Shown here: in pieces, positions 1-6,287 of the stretch
Layout of the letters: every line of letters starts with the position of its first letter
Numbering within the stretch: the first letter of the stretch is position 1
Source: an uncultured Clostridia bacterium
Lineage (GTDB): Bacteria > Bacillota > Clostridia > Christensenellales > CAG-917
Direction of reading: 5' to 3'
DNA length: 30,055 bases
Assembly (NCBI GenBank): GCA_934254835.1
Contig: CAKQMI010000023.1
Location: forward strand, 1 to 30,055
Position numbers and translations under genes: made by a program
Notes under the pieces: generated by a model
What the model was told of the DNA's origin: nothing
What the model saw: the letters and a program-made list of their open reading frames with translations, nothing else
Database searches by the model: none

Positions 1-110
1 TAGGCGTGATAATCGCCCTCTCGCAGGATACGCACCTGCCGTGGGCTACCTTTAGAAAATACTATAGCCAAGCGCACCTGCGAATGCTAACCGAATTTAA
101 GGAAGAATAA
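1..110 (+). CDS. 3' end of an unknown protein (partial)
   Basis: An open frame enters from the left edge (codons starting at position 3) and stops with TAA at 108-110. It leaves about 35 C-terminal residues, ending in the charged tail LTEFKEE. A strong hairpin-plus-T-run terminator follows 21 bp later, which supports this being the real end of a gene. The visible residues include aromatic and basic positions (PWATFRKYY), but I do not recognise the family, and too little is visible to assign a function. Confidence 0.5.
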   Translation, partial: GVIIALSQDTHLPWATFRKYYSQAHLRMLTEFKEE

Positions 111-131
111 ATAACGCGCTACAATACAAAA

Positions 132-157
132 ACGACCGAAAAATCGGTCGTTTTTTT
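132..157. terminator. bidirectional intrinsic terminator
   Basis: An 8-bp perfect stem (132-139 with 144-151, ACGACCGA/TCGGTCGT) with an AAAA loop is followed by seven T on the plus strand and preceded by five A. It can therefore end the leftmost gene (plus) and the tRNA-Arg transcript (minus). The CCA end of the tRNA abuts it. Confidence 0.85.
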
Positions 158-231
158 GGTCTTCCCGCCGGGAGTCGAACCCGAAATTGCGCCTTAGGAG
201 GGCGCCGTTATATCCATTTAACTACGGAAAG
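157..231 (-). tRNA. tRNA-Arg (anticodon CCT)
   Basis: Read on the minus strand this folds as a complete cloverleaf. The 7-bp acceptor is CTTTCCG with CGGGAAG (one G-T wobble), the D arm is GTTA/TAAC, the anticodon stem is GCGCC/GGCGC around the loop CTCCTAA (anticodon CCT, reading AGG Arg codons), and the T arm has loop TTCGACT. Discriminator A and the CCA tail are encoded (157-159). A terminator follows directly. It stands alone with no other tRNA beside it. A truncated relative lies 220 bp upstream at 409-451. Confidence 0.93.
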
Positions 232-408
232 ATATATTAAATTTTACAGGATATAGCAATACCCACTTTGGCGAACTTTTTTCGCCGTGGTCACCATTTA
301 GGTCACCAAATTTTATTTTAGGCGTCTGCCGTATCGCAAAAACGCACGATTTTGAGCGGTTTTTGCATAGTTTTGCCCCGTTTTGATGGGTTCATATTAG
401 GAATAGCA

Positions 409-451
409 AACCCTTAGGAGGGGTTTATTATATCCATTTAACTACGGAAGC
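409..451 (-). pseudogene. 3'-truncated tRNA-Arg(CCT) copy
   Basis: This repeats the 5' half of the tRNA at 157-231 with a constant offset of 220 bp. A 22-bp block (208-229 and 428-449) is identical and covers the 5' acceptor strand and D arm, and 11 bp around the anticodon (192-202 and 412-422) are identical. Its anticodon stem is AACCC/GGGTT instead of GCGCC/GGCGC, so pairing is kept by compensatory changes. No T arm and no matching 3' acceptor strand exist, so it cannot be a working tRNA. It is either a tRNA relic or a trace of an integration event. Confidence 0.7.
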
Positions 452-508
452 GTTTTATTAAGTTGCAAAAAGATTTTAGCGTTTTGCGACTTGTTTGTCA
501 AGGAAAAC

Positions 509-530
509 GGGAGGCGAAAAAGCCGTCCCC
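509..530. terminator. possible terminator after trxB
   Basis: An imperfect GGGAGGC...GCCGTCCCC hairpin with a bulged base sits 4 bp beyond the trxB stop. The T run is better on the plus strand (TTTTT at 531-535) than on the minus strand (GTTTTCC), so its use for trxB is uncertain. Confidence 0.35.
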
Positions 531-533
531 TTT

Positions 534-1442
534 TTATTTGAGATAAATCGATGCGTTGGTTGCGGTAATTGCGCCGTCCGCCGCCGCCGTTGCGAGTTGG
601 CGTATATGTTTGGTGCGACAATCGCCCGCGACGAAGAGTCCGTCGGTTTTGGTTTTTCCGTCGTCGCCCGCGATGATATAGCCGTTCTTATCGATATCGA
701 CGTAGTCGGAAAACGCGGAGTTGTCGGGAATCTGCCCTATCGCGATGAACACGGCTTTGACTGGCAAGTTGAACTCTGTCTTATCGACGGTATTTTCAAA
801 AACAAGTCCCGACAGTTCGCCGTCGTCTTGCAAGAACTTCTTTAACGAGAGGTTGTGATAAACCGCGACGTTGTCCTTTTTCAACAAACTATCGACGTGC
901 GCTTTATCCGCAAAGAACCTGTCGAACAGCGTGCAGACGTGGACTTTTTTGCAATAGTTTGTCAAAAACAGCGCATACTGCAAGGCGGTGTTGGCGTCGC
1001 CGATAAGCGCGACTTCCTCGTCCTTATAAAACGCGCCGTCGCAGAGAGCGCAATAGGACACGCCGTGCCCAATGAGTTCGTCCTCGCCTTCGACGCCGAT
1101 ATGTCTTGCGCTGGCGCCCGTTGCGATGATGACGGCTCTGCCCTCGTGGGTACCGTAGTCGGTGAAGACGGAAAAGATTTCGCCGTCCTTTTTCAAGCCC
1201 GTGACTTTTTCAAGTTCAAAATCCGCGCCGTGGAACATAATTTGCTCGAACAATCTATCCGAGAGTTCCGCCCCCGAGATTTCCATAATTGTGGGGAAAT
1301 TTTCGACGCGCGGAGAGAGTGAAATTTGTCCGCCGACGGTTTCTTTTTCAAGCACGAGCACGGATTTTCCGTTTCTTAAAGCGTTGAGGGCGGCAGTCAT
1401 ACCTGCCGTCCCCGCGCCGACAATAATTACGTCGTAAATCAT
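534..1442 (-). CDS. trxB: thioredoxin-reductase-like flavoprotein, pyridine-nucleotide motifs degenerate
   Basis: This 302-residue protein has the thioredoxin-reductase layout: N-terminal FAD Rossmann motif GAGTAG (9-14), ATGA (107-110), redox-active CALC (131-134) and a C-terminal FAD motif FVAGDCR followed by RQLATAAADGA (about 270-290). The length is normal for the family. In NADPH-dependent members the second nucleotide-binding site reads GGGNSA-like and HRRDxFR-like. Here those positions read GDANTA (148-153) and VCTLFDRFFAD (169-179), so the residues that hold the 2'-phosphate of NADPH are missing. Known ferredoxin-linked, pyridine-nucleotide-independent thioredoxin reductases of clostridia show the same kind of loss, so ferredoxin is a plausible donor (inference). 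The start is 3 bp after the nrdD stop with no clear Shine-Dalgarno, which suggests translational coupling. The likely partner is the redoxin domain fused to NrdD. Confidence 0.88.
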   Translation of the reverse strand: MIYDVIIVGAGTAGMTAALNALRNGKSVLVLEKETVGGQISLSPRVENFPTIMEISGAELSDRLFEQIMFHGADFELEKVTGLKKDGEIFSVFTDYGTHEGRAVIIATGASARHIGVEGEDELIGHGVSYCALCDGAFYKDEEVALIGDANTALQYALFLTNYCKKVHVCTLFDRFFADKAHVDSLLKKDNVAVYHNLSLKKFLQDDGELSGLVFENTVDKTEFNLPVKAVFIAIGQIPDNSAFSDYVDIDKNGYIIAGDDGKTKTDGLFVAGDCRTKHIRQLATAAADGAITATNASIYLK

Positions 1443-1445
1443 AAA

Positions 1446-3842
1446 TTATTTTGCGTTTTCAACGAATTTTTTGATGAAGCTTGCGTTCTCGTAGCGGTCG
1501 AATCCCTGACCATTTGCGACGAGCATCGTAGGAGCCTTTTTGACGCCGTACTTGTTGGTGAGGTCTTTTTGATCCTCGGCGTCGATGACGGTGTATTTGA
1601 TACCTGCTTTATCCAGCATCATTTTCGCCATTTTGCAGTTGGGGCAAGTCTTGGTTGTGAACAGCAAGATTTCGGCGTTCTTTTTGAAGTTGGGATCCGC
1701 CTGCACCCTGATGTCCTGTTCGCCACAGCAAGTATCCGAGATGATATGCTGATTCACGCCGTGGTAAGAAGAGTTGGCGATGTCGTAAGTTTTCCTTTGC
1801 GAGAACTCTTGCAACTTGCCGTCGTTCCAGTTTTGCACGGGGCGATAGTAGCCGGTGATACGGCTGTAAACCTCGGCGGGTTGTCCGCAGGTGGGGCACT
1901 TGAAGTGTTCGCCCGAGATATAGCCGTGCTCTCTGCAAATGCTGTACGTCGGAGAGATGGTGTAATAAGGCAGTTTATAGTTTTCGGCGATGGTTTTGAC
2001 CAGCTTTGCGGTGGACTTCCAATCGGGGAGTTTCTCGCCGAGGAAAGCGTGGAAAACGGTGCCTGACGTATAAAGCGTCTGAAGTTCGTCCTGAACGTCG
2101 AGTGCCGAGAAGATATCGGCGGTGTATCCGACGGGAAGGTGCGAGCTGTTGGTGTAATACGGGATATTGTCGTTTTCGGAAGCGGTGATGATTTCGGGGA
2201 ATTGCTCCTTATCGTGCTTTGCAAGACGATAAGAGGTGGATTCCGCCGGCGTTGCTTCGAGGTTGTACAAATCGCCATACTGTTCCTGATAATCGGAAAG
2301 TCTTTCACGCATGTGGTTGAGGACTTCTTTGGCAAAGTCTTGCGCCTCGACGTTGGTCAAGTCTTTTCTGAGCCACTTTGCGTTGAGTCCTGCCTCGTTC
2401 ATGCCGACAAGACCGATTGTCGAGAAGTGGTTGCTGAACGTGCCGAGATAACGTTTGGTGTAAGGATAAAGTCCCTCTTCCAAAAGTTTGGTGATGACGT
2501 CGCGCTTGACTTTAAGACTGCGCGCCGAAATATCCATCATTTTGTCAAGACGACGATAGAAGTCCGCTTTGTCGGTTGCAAGATAAGCAATCCTCGGAAG
2601 GTTGATGGTCACGACGCCGATTGAACCGGTGCTTTCGCCACTGCCGAAGAATCCGCCCGATTTTTTGCGGAGTTCGCGAAGGTCCAGACGAAGTCTGCAA
2701 CACATACTTCTGACGTCCGACGGCTCCATATCGCTGTTGATGTAGTTGGAGAAGTACGGGGTGCCGTATTTTGCGGTCATTTCAAACAGCAATTTGTTGT
2801 TTTCGGTCTCCGACCAGTCGAAGTCACGCGTGATGGAATACGTGGGAATGGGGTATTGGAAACCACGGCCGTTGGCATCGCCCTCGATCATAATCTCGAT
2901 GAACGCCTTGTTGACCATATCCATTTCTTTTTTGCAATCCTTGTATTTGAAATCGCACTCTTTACCGCCGACGATTGCGTTGAGTTCCGCCAAGTCGTTG
3001 GGGACGGTCCAGTCGAGCGTGATGTTGGTGAACGGAGCCTGCGTACCCCAACGGCTGGGAGTATTGACGCCGTAAATGAAGGATTGTATGCACTGTTTTA
3101 CTTCTTTATAAGAAAGGTTGTCCACCTTGACGAACGGAGCAAGGTAGGTGTCGAATGAGGAAAAAGCCTGTGCGCCTGCCCACTCGTTTTGCATAATGCC
3201 CAAGAAGTTGACCATTTGGTTGCAAAGGGTGGAAAGATGCGCCGCGGGACTGGAAGTGATCTTTCCGCGAATTCCGCCAAGACCTTCCTGAATGAGTTGC
3301 TTCAACGACCAACCGGCGCAGTATCCGGTCAGCATCGACAAGTCGTGAATGTGAATGTCGGCGTTTTTGTGAGCGCGGGCGATTTCTTCGTCATAGACCT
3401 CGGAAAGCCAGTAGTTGGCGGTGATTGCCCCGCTGTTGCTGAGAATTAGTCCGCCCACGGAATAAGTGACCGTCGAGTTTTCTTTGACACGCCAGTCTTC
3501 AAGGTGCACGTAATTGTTGACGACTTCTTTGTAGTCAAGAATCGTCGACTTCATATTACGAATCTTTTCGCGTTGTTTTCTGTAAAGAATGTACGCCTTT
3601 GCAACGTCGGTGTAACCCGATTGCTCAAGTACGTGCTCGACACTGTCCTGAATGTCCTCGACGTGCACCAGATTGTTTTCAATCTTGCTTTCGAAATCAG
3701 CGGTCACGCGAAGCGTCAACATGTCGATGATCGCGGGAACGTACTGCTTGTTCTGCGCCTCAAACGCTTTGGTAATGGCGACAGAGACTTTGTTAATGTC
3801 AAAATCGGTTATCTTACCGTCTCTTTTAATTACCTGATACAT
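1446..3842 (-). CDS. nrdD: anaerobic (class III) ribonucleoside-triphosphate reductase with fused C-terminal redoxin domain
   Basis: It reduces ribonucleoside triphosphates to dNTPs using a glycyl radical installed by NrdG. Counting from a possible upstream TTG start (801 residues): ATP-cone allosteric domain about 3-95, catalytic barrel about 100-630, a cysteine cluster that probably binds zinc (C639, C652, C655), glycyl-radical loop RITGYYRPV with the radical Gly at about 667, and an extra domain from about 727 to the end with a CPNC active site (736-739) and a KKAPT cis-Pro-like segment typical of glutaredoxin/thioredoxin folds. I prefer the ATG at 3842 (MYQVIKRDGK, 798 residues): an AAAGGA lies 10 bp upstream, whereas the TTG at 3851 would leave only 2 bp. 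The fused redoxin suggests dithiol rather than formate as reductant (inference). It is followed at 3 bp by the thioredoxin-reductase-like gene. A promoter and paired NrdR boxes lie about 440-520 bp upstream. Confidence 0.95.
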   Translation of the reverse strand: MYQVIKRDGKITDFDINKVSVAITKAFEAQNKQYVPAIIDMLTLRVTADFESKIENNLVHVEDIQDSVEHVLEQSGYTDVAKAYILYRKQREKIRNMKSTILDYKEVVNNYVHLEDWRVKENSTVTYSVGGLILSNSGAITANYWLSEVYDEEIARAHKNADIHIHDLSMLTGYCAGWSLKQLIQEGLGGIRGKITSSPAAHLSTLCNQMVNFLGIMQNEWAGAQAFSSFDTYLAPFVKVDNLSYKEVKQCIQSFIYGVNTPSRWGTQAPFTNITLDWTVPNDLAELNAIVGGKECDFKYKDCKKEMDMVNKAFIEIMIEGDANGRGFQYPIPTYSITRDFDWSETENNKLLFEMTAKYGTPYFSNYINSDMEPSDVRSMCCRLRLDLRELRKKSGGFFGSGESTGSIGVVTINLPRIAYLATDKADFYRRLDKMMDISARSLKVKRDVITKLLEEGLYPYTKRYLGTFSNHFSTIGLVGMNEAGLNAKWLRKDLTNVEAQDFAKEVLNHMRERLSDYQEQYGDLYNLEATPAESTSYRLAKHDKEQFPEIITASENDNIPYYTNSSHLPVGYTADIFSALDVQDELQTLYTSGTVFHAFLGEKLPDWKSTAKLVKTIAENYKLPYYTISPTYSICREHGYISGEHFKCPTCGQPAEVYSRITGYYRPVQNWNDGKLQEFSQRKTYDIANSSYHGVNQHIISDTCCGEQDIRVQADPNFKKNAEILLFTTKTCPNCKMAKMMLDKAGIKYTVIDAEDQKDLTNKYGVKKAPTMLVANGQGFDRYENASFIKKFVENAK

Positions 3843-3981
3843 TTTCCTCAATTCCTTTATAATTTCTTTTGTTGATTACTGTATATTCAACGACGACGTC
3901 GTTTTGTTTTTTATTCGGTGTCCCCAATGACGAAAAAGAATTGCCCCTTTATGCCTCATAAATCCCATCTCTCTTTCTCTT

Positions 3982-4032
3982 CCAAACACGACAGAATTTT
4001 GATGGATTTTTGGCGCTTTTTTCGGGGTTCCT
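3982..4032. repeat. half copy of the palindromic element
   Basis: It begins CCAAACACGACAGAATTTTG and repeats the left arm of the 4086-4215 palindrome in the same orientation about 104 bp earlier. The right arm is absent. It lies in the nrdD leader. Confidence 0.65.
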
Positions 4033-4085
4033 AAACTCTCTGTCTTCGTTTGTTTTTGAGCTGTGCTCATCAATTTTATTTTCTT

Positions 4086-4215
4086 CCAAAAACGGCAGAA
4101 TTTTGATGAGATTGTGGTTTTCTCGACGGGTTCTGAAAAATCCAGTGTACTGACGTACACGATTTTTCAGGTTCCGCCGAAAAAGCAGAATATCGCAAAA
4201 TTCTGGCGTTTTTGG
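4086..4215. repeat. 130-bp palindromic element (copy 1), in the nrdD leader
   Basis: The ends are a 20-bp inverted repeat with one mismatch (4086-4105 against 4196-4215, CCAAAAACGGCAGAATTTTG). Pairing continues inward through TCGACGGGTTC/GGTTCCGCCGA and an inner stem CTGAAAAATC/GATTTTTCAG, closed by a GTGTAC/GTACAC hairpin. Arms of this type recur at 8057-8282 and 21703-21829. Confidence 0.85.
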
Positions 4216-4282
4216 GCACAAAAATAGGAGTTTCCCGCCCACCGCGGATAACACCCAGCCTCTTGCTTTTGCAAGTATATTC

Positions 4283-4311
4283 ATCATAACATGCGTGTAA
4301 GCGCGTGTCAA
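4283..4311 (-). promoter_or_regulatory. nrdD promoter (sigma-A type)
   Basis: On the minus strand, TTGACA (4306-4311), a 17-bp spacer and TATGAT (4283-4288) fit the housekeeping consensus almost perfectly. Transcription would start near 4276, giving a leader of about 430 nt before the nrdD ATG. Confidence 0.8.
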
Positions 4312-4318
4312 TCGTTTT

Positions 4319-4366
4319 TTACAATATATTGATTTGTTTTTTTGCCCACACCACAAGATATTGTGG
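4319..4366. promoter_or_regulatory. tandem NrdR boxes
   Basis: Box A (4319-4334) has the palindromic core CAATATATTG. Box B (4351-4366) is CCACAAGATATTGTGG, matching the NrdR-box pattern acaCAATATATTGtgt closely. They are separated by 16 bp, so their centres are 32 bp apart (about three helical turns), the usual geometry for cooperative NrdR binding. They lie 8 bp upstream of the -35 of the nrdD promoter. NrdR represses ribonucleotide reductase genes when dATP is high. The nrdR gene is not in this window. Confidence 0.75.
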
Positions 4367-4368
4367 TA

Positions 4369-4650
4369 TGCCAGACAAAAATAATAAGAACCGTGGTCTG
4401 GACGTCGTATTTTTGACAACCACGTCGTTACGCTCACGGCTTAGACATAGAGTATTAACCCGCTCGCGTGCCTTGTCTTTGTCTAAAAATACGCCGTCGG
4501 ACTCGCACACGACCAAATTTGTCGATATTTTCGATGATTTTTGGGAAAAGCGAACGCAGTTGTACTTTATGCTGTACTACAAGCGAGCCTTTGCCGAAAA
4601 GCACGGGAATTGCGACAATTTGGCAAGGTTCGTATTATTCTTGTCTGGCA
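4369..4650. repeat. 282-bp element with terminal inverted repeats and two internal hairpins
   Basis: Terminal inverted repeats of 24 bp with two mismatches (4369-4392 and 4627-4650, TGCCAGACAA...) enclose two further long inverted repeats. Hairpin A runs from about 4395-4419 to 4479-4502 (CGTATTTTTGACAA with TTGTCTAAAAATACG). Hairpin B runs from about 4514-4564 to 4574-4624 (CAAATTTGTCG with CGACAATTTG, and the ends of AGTTGTAC/GTACTAC). Together they would fold into a three-way junction. The right end touches the nrdG stop codon and the left end stops 2 bp short of NrdR box B. No transposase frame is present, so it resembles a non-autonomous (MITE-like) element or a structured RNA. Confidence 0.75.
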
Positions 4651-5346
4651 TCAATCAATCCCACGAATTTCAATTTTATCGACTTTTCCGTCGAAAATCG
4701 GCAATATTTCTTCCATTTCTGCCCTTGTCAACCCGTGAAGTGTCTCGTCAATCAAATCACCGCTGTCCTTAAAAGCCTGAAGATAATATTTTTTCGCGCC
4801 TTTTATAAGGTCGGCTATGCCGTAAAAGGAATTTTTGTCGTTGAACTCCTTGACGACGGTGGTGCGGAATTCGTAATCGACGTGACCTTCGAGCAGGTAG
4901 TTGACACTGCGCCTGATTTTCGACATGTCAAAGTCCTTTATGCCGACGGACAAGCCGTAGTTTTCGGGGCTGTTTTTTATGTCCATCGCAACGTAGTCCA
5001 CCGCCCCTTCCTCGACCGCGCGGATAAGCACGTCGGGGTTGTTGCCGTTGGTGTCAAGCTTGACCTTGTACGACAGCGACTTTATCTTTTTCATAAAATC
5101 GATGAGGTCGGGATTGAGCGTCGGCTCTCCGCCCGTGATACAGACGCCCTCCAAAATGCCCTGCCTCTTTTTCAGATAGGCGAAAATTTCGTCCTCGGGG
5201 ATAACGGGCTGTCCCATCGGGTTCTCGACAAGGCTGGCGTTGTGGCAAAACGGACAACGAAAATTGCACCCGCCCGTAAAAATCGTGCAGGCAGTAAGCC
5301 CCGGAAAGTCCAAAAGCGTAAGTTTGTTTAGCCCGTGAATAATCAT
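4651..5346 (-). CDS. nrdG: anaerobic ribonucleotide reductase activating protein (radical SAM)
   Basis: It generates the glycyl radical on NrdD from S-adenosylmethionine and a reduced [4Fe-4S] cluster. The 231-residue protein has the radical-SAM triad CNFRCPFC (Cys 27, 31, 34), the GGEPT motif at 72-76 that contacts the SAM amino group, and a KLDTNG strand further on. It belongs to the longer NrdG type that begins with a short LLDFPG segment. A ribosome binding site AGGA is 7 bp before the ATG. It is upstream of nrdD on the same strand but 808 bp away and separated by a repeat element and a second promoter, so the two genes are probably transcribed separately as well as together. Its stop codon directly abuts the inverted-repeat element. 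Confidence 0.93.
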   Translation of the reverse strand: MIIHGLNKLTLLDFPGLTACTIFTGGCNFRCPFCHNASLVENPMGQPVIPEDEIFAYLKKRQGILEGVCITGGEPTLNPDLIDFMKKIKSLSYKVKLDTNGNNPDVLIRAVEEGAVDYVAMDIKNSPENYGLSVGIKDFDMSKIRRSVNYLLEGHVDYEFRTTVVKEFNDKNSFYGIADLIKGAKKYYLQAFKDSGDLIDETLHGLTRAEMEEILPIFDGKVDKIEIRGID

Positions 5347-5457
5347 TTCCCTATCCTTTTTTTATTCTGCCAACCGAAAACAATGCGATCTTTTAGAAAC
5401 CGCAAGTTTTTGGTGGTGTTCGCATTACTCTCGGTTGTCATTGTTTCGTTAGTTATT

Positions 5458-5485
5458 ATTATAGCACCAAAACGGGTTTTCCAAA
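5458..5485 (-). promoter_or_regulatory. possible nrdG promoter
   Basis: On the minus strand a perfect TATAAT (5458-5463) is preceded at 16 bp by TTTGGA (5480-5485). The -35 is weak. It would give a leader of about 105 nt. Confidence 0.4.
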
Positions 5486-5529
5486 GCGTTTTCAAGAAAA
5501 AACACGCGCGCGTTAACAATCAAATATTG

Positions 5530-5558
5530 TTGACATAATTTTTGAACGAGAGTATAAT
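5530..5558 (+). promoter_or_regulatory. promoter of the small lipoprotein gene
   Basis: TTGACA (5530-5535), 17 bp, TATAAT (5553-5558): a perfect consensus. A GGAGG ribosome binding site and ATG follow about 25-37 bp later. Confidence 0.88.
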
Positions 5559-5594
5559 ATCTATATCTAAATTTGGATTGGAGGATCAATTTTT

Positions 5595-5945
5595 ATGAAA
5601 AAGAATTTTGGCAAAATTATTGCCTTAGTACTCGTTGTTGCTGTTCTCGCAACCGTTCTTTGCGCTTGCAACGCTGAAAGTTATCAAAAGAAGCTTGAAA
5701 AGAAAGGCTACGCTGTCACCACCGCTACCAACAATGATAAAGATGCAACCATTGCTTGGGCATTAACCGCTGTCAGCAAGGAAGCCGGTATGGTTGTTAT
5801 CACCAAATACAACAACGTTGAAGATGCAAAGAAAGCTGAAAAGAACGGCCCCAACGGTTCTATTGCTGGAATCAAAGGCGTCACCAAGAGACAAGGCAAA
5901 ATCGTCTTCTCCGGCACCGCACAGGCTGTTAAGGACGCAATGTAA
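5595..5945 (+). CDS. small predicted lipoprotein
   Basis: This 116-residue protein starts with MKKNFGK, a hydrophobic segment and the lipobox LCAC (lipidated Cys 25), so it should be exported and anchored on the outer face of the membrane. The mature part is short, Lys-rich and has no motif I recognise; the sequence hints at one alpha/beta unit. A perfect promoter, a GGAGG site 10 bp before the ATG and a strong terminator show it is transcribed alone and probably abundantly. The function is unknown. Confidence 0.85.
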   Translation: MKKNFGKIIALVLVVAVLATVLCACNAESYQKKLEKKGYAVTTATNNDKDATIAWALTAVSKEAGMVVITKYNNVEDAKKAEKNGPNGSIAGIKGVTKRQGKIVFSGTAQAVKDAM

Positions 5946-5967
5946 TTAACTTTTACAAACAAAAAAG

Positions 5968-5995
5968 AATCACCGAGAAATCGGTGATTTTTTTT
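5968..5995. terminator. bidirectional terminator between convergent genes
   Basis: A 9-bp perfect stem AATCACCGA/TCGGTGATT (5968-5976 and 5981-5989) with loop GAAA is flanked by eight T on the right and six A on the left. It serves the lipoprotein gene on the plus strand and the small gene at 6007-6162 on the minus strand. Confidence 0.88.
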
Positions 5996-6006
5996 GCGCT
6001 TTTCGC

Positions 6007-6162
6007 CTATAAATCGTCCGCGTCCTGCGTGGGCGTTTCAAGTGGCTCATACGTCTCAAAAGTCATAAGCGCGGGAAAACAGCCGTACATTCCAAGCGGA
6101 TCATACATATTCGGTGCAAACGCCGACTGGTTGATTTCCTTTTTACTTTTCAATGATTTCAT
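6007..6162 (-). CDS. 51-residue small protein ending QDADDL
   Basis: This short minus-strand gene starts with ATG at 6162 behind a very strong ribosome binding site (GGAGGG, 4 bp spacing) and stops with TAG at 6007. The protein begins MKSLKSKKEINQS, has a central DPLGMYG segment and ends PTQDADDL. As I recall, the pattern of a DPxGxYxG-like core followed by an acidic PxQDADDL tail recurs in small proteins of many Clostridia, which supports a real gene. It is polar, with no signal peptide or membrane segment. It faces the terminator at 5968-5995 and lies after the GtrA/deacetylase pair on the same strand, but a terminator separates them. The function is unknown. Confidence 0.7.
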   Translation of the reverse strand: MKSLKSKKEINQSAFAPNMYDPLGMYGCFPALMTFETYEPLETPTQDADDL

Positions 6163-6221
6163 AAAACCCTCCACCCTTTATTCTGTGCAAAACGGAAAAC
6201 TATATTCGCCTCGAAAAACGC

Positions 6222-6246
6222 AAAACCCGCCTGTAAAAGACGGGTT
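6222..6246 (-). terminator. terminator after the GtrA-family gene
   Basis: On the minus strand AACCCGTC pairs with GGCGGGTT (8 bp, one G-U), followed by TTGCGTTTTT. It lies 41 bp after the stop codon at 6288. Confidence 0.65.
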
Positions 6247-6287
6247 ATGATTTGATTTTAGAAAACTATTGAAACGGGGAAAAGTCG

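Larger units (their letters stand above)
232..533. other. gene-free stretch between tRNA-Arg and trxB
   Basis: It contains the truncated tRNA-Arg copy (409-451), a short tandem GGTCACCA repeat (about 289-308, two copies separated by TTTA) and a hairpin at 509-530 next to the trxB stop. No convincing coding frame was found. Confidence 0.6.
3843..4650. other. 808-bp regulatory and repeat-filled gap between nrdG and nrdD
   Basis: Reading in the direction of transcription (minus): a 282-bp inverted-repeat element directly after the nrdG stop, paired NrdR boxes, a consensus promoter, a GCTTGCAAAAGCAAG hairpin just after the predicted start, a 130-bp palindrome, a half copy of the same palindrome, and the nrdD ribosome binding site. 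Open frames here run through repeats and are not credited as genes. Confidence 0.7.

Noticed and set aside
232..408. Integrated mobile element between the two tRNA-Arg copies
   Set aside because: Only about 180 bp separate the copies, with no integrase, and the truncated copy holds the 5' rather than the 3' tRNA half expected for a displaced attachment site. Kept only as a possible scar.
3852..4276. Cobalamin or other known riboswitch in the nrdD leader
   Set aside because: No known riboswitch core (such as a B12 box) was found; the structure present is the palindromic repeat.
3949..4437. Minus-strand open frame of 162 residues in the nrdD leader
   Set aside because: It runs through the promoter and both palindromic repeats; its apparent sequence is the product of the repeats. 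It was considered as a leader peptide, but no ribosome binding site was found.
4305..5331. Plus-strand frames through the inverted-repeat element and antisense to nrdG
   Set aside because: They cross the repeat element and the antisense of a clear radical-SAM gene.
5335..5538. Small plus-strand membrane-like frame (one hydrophobic helix)
   Set aside because: Overlaps the nrdG start antisense, has no ribosome binding site, and its end runs into the promoter of the next gene.
5984..6250. 88-residue plus-strand frame
   Set aside because: It starts inside the terminator and is antisense to the better supported 51-residue gene.
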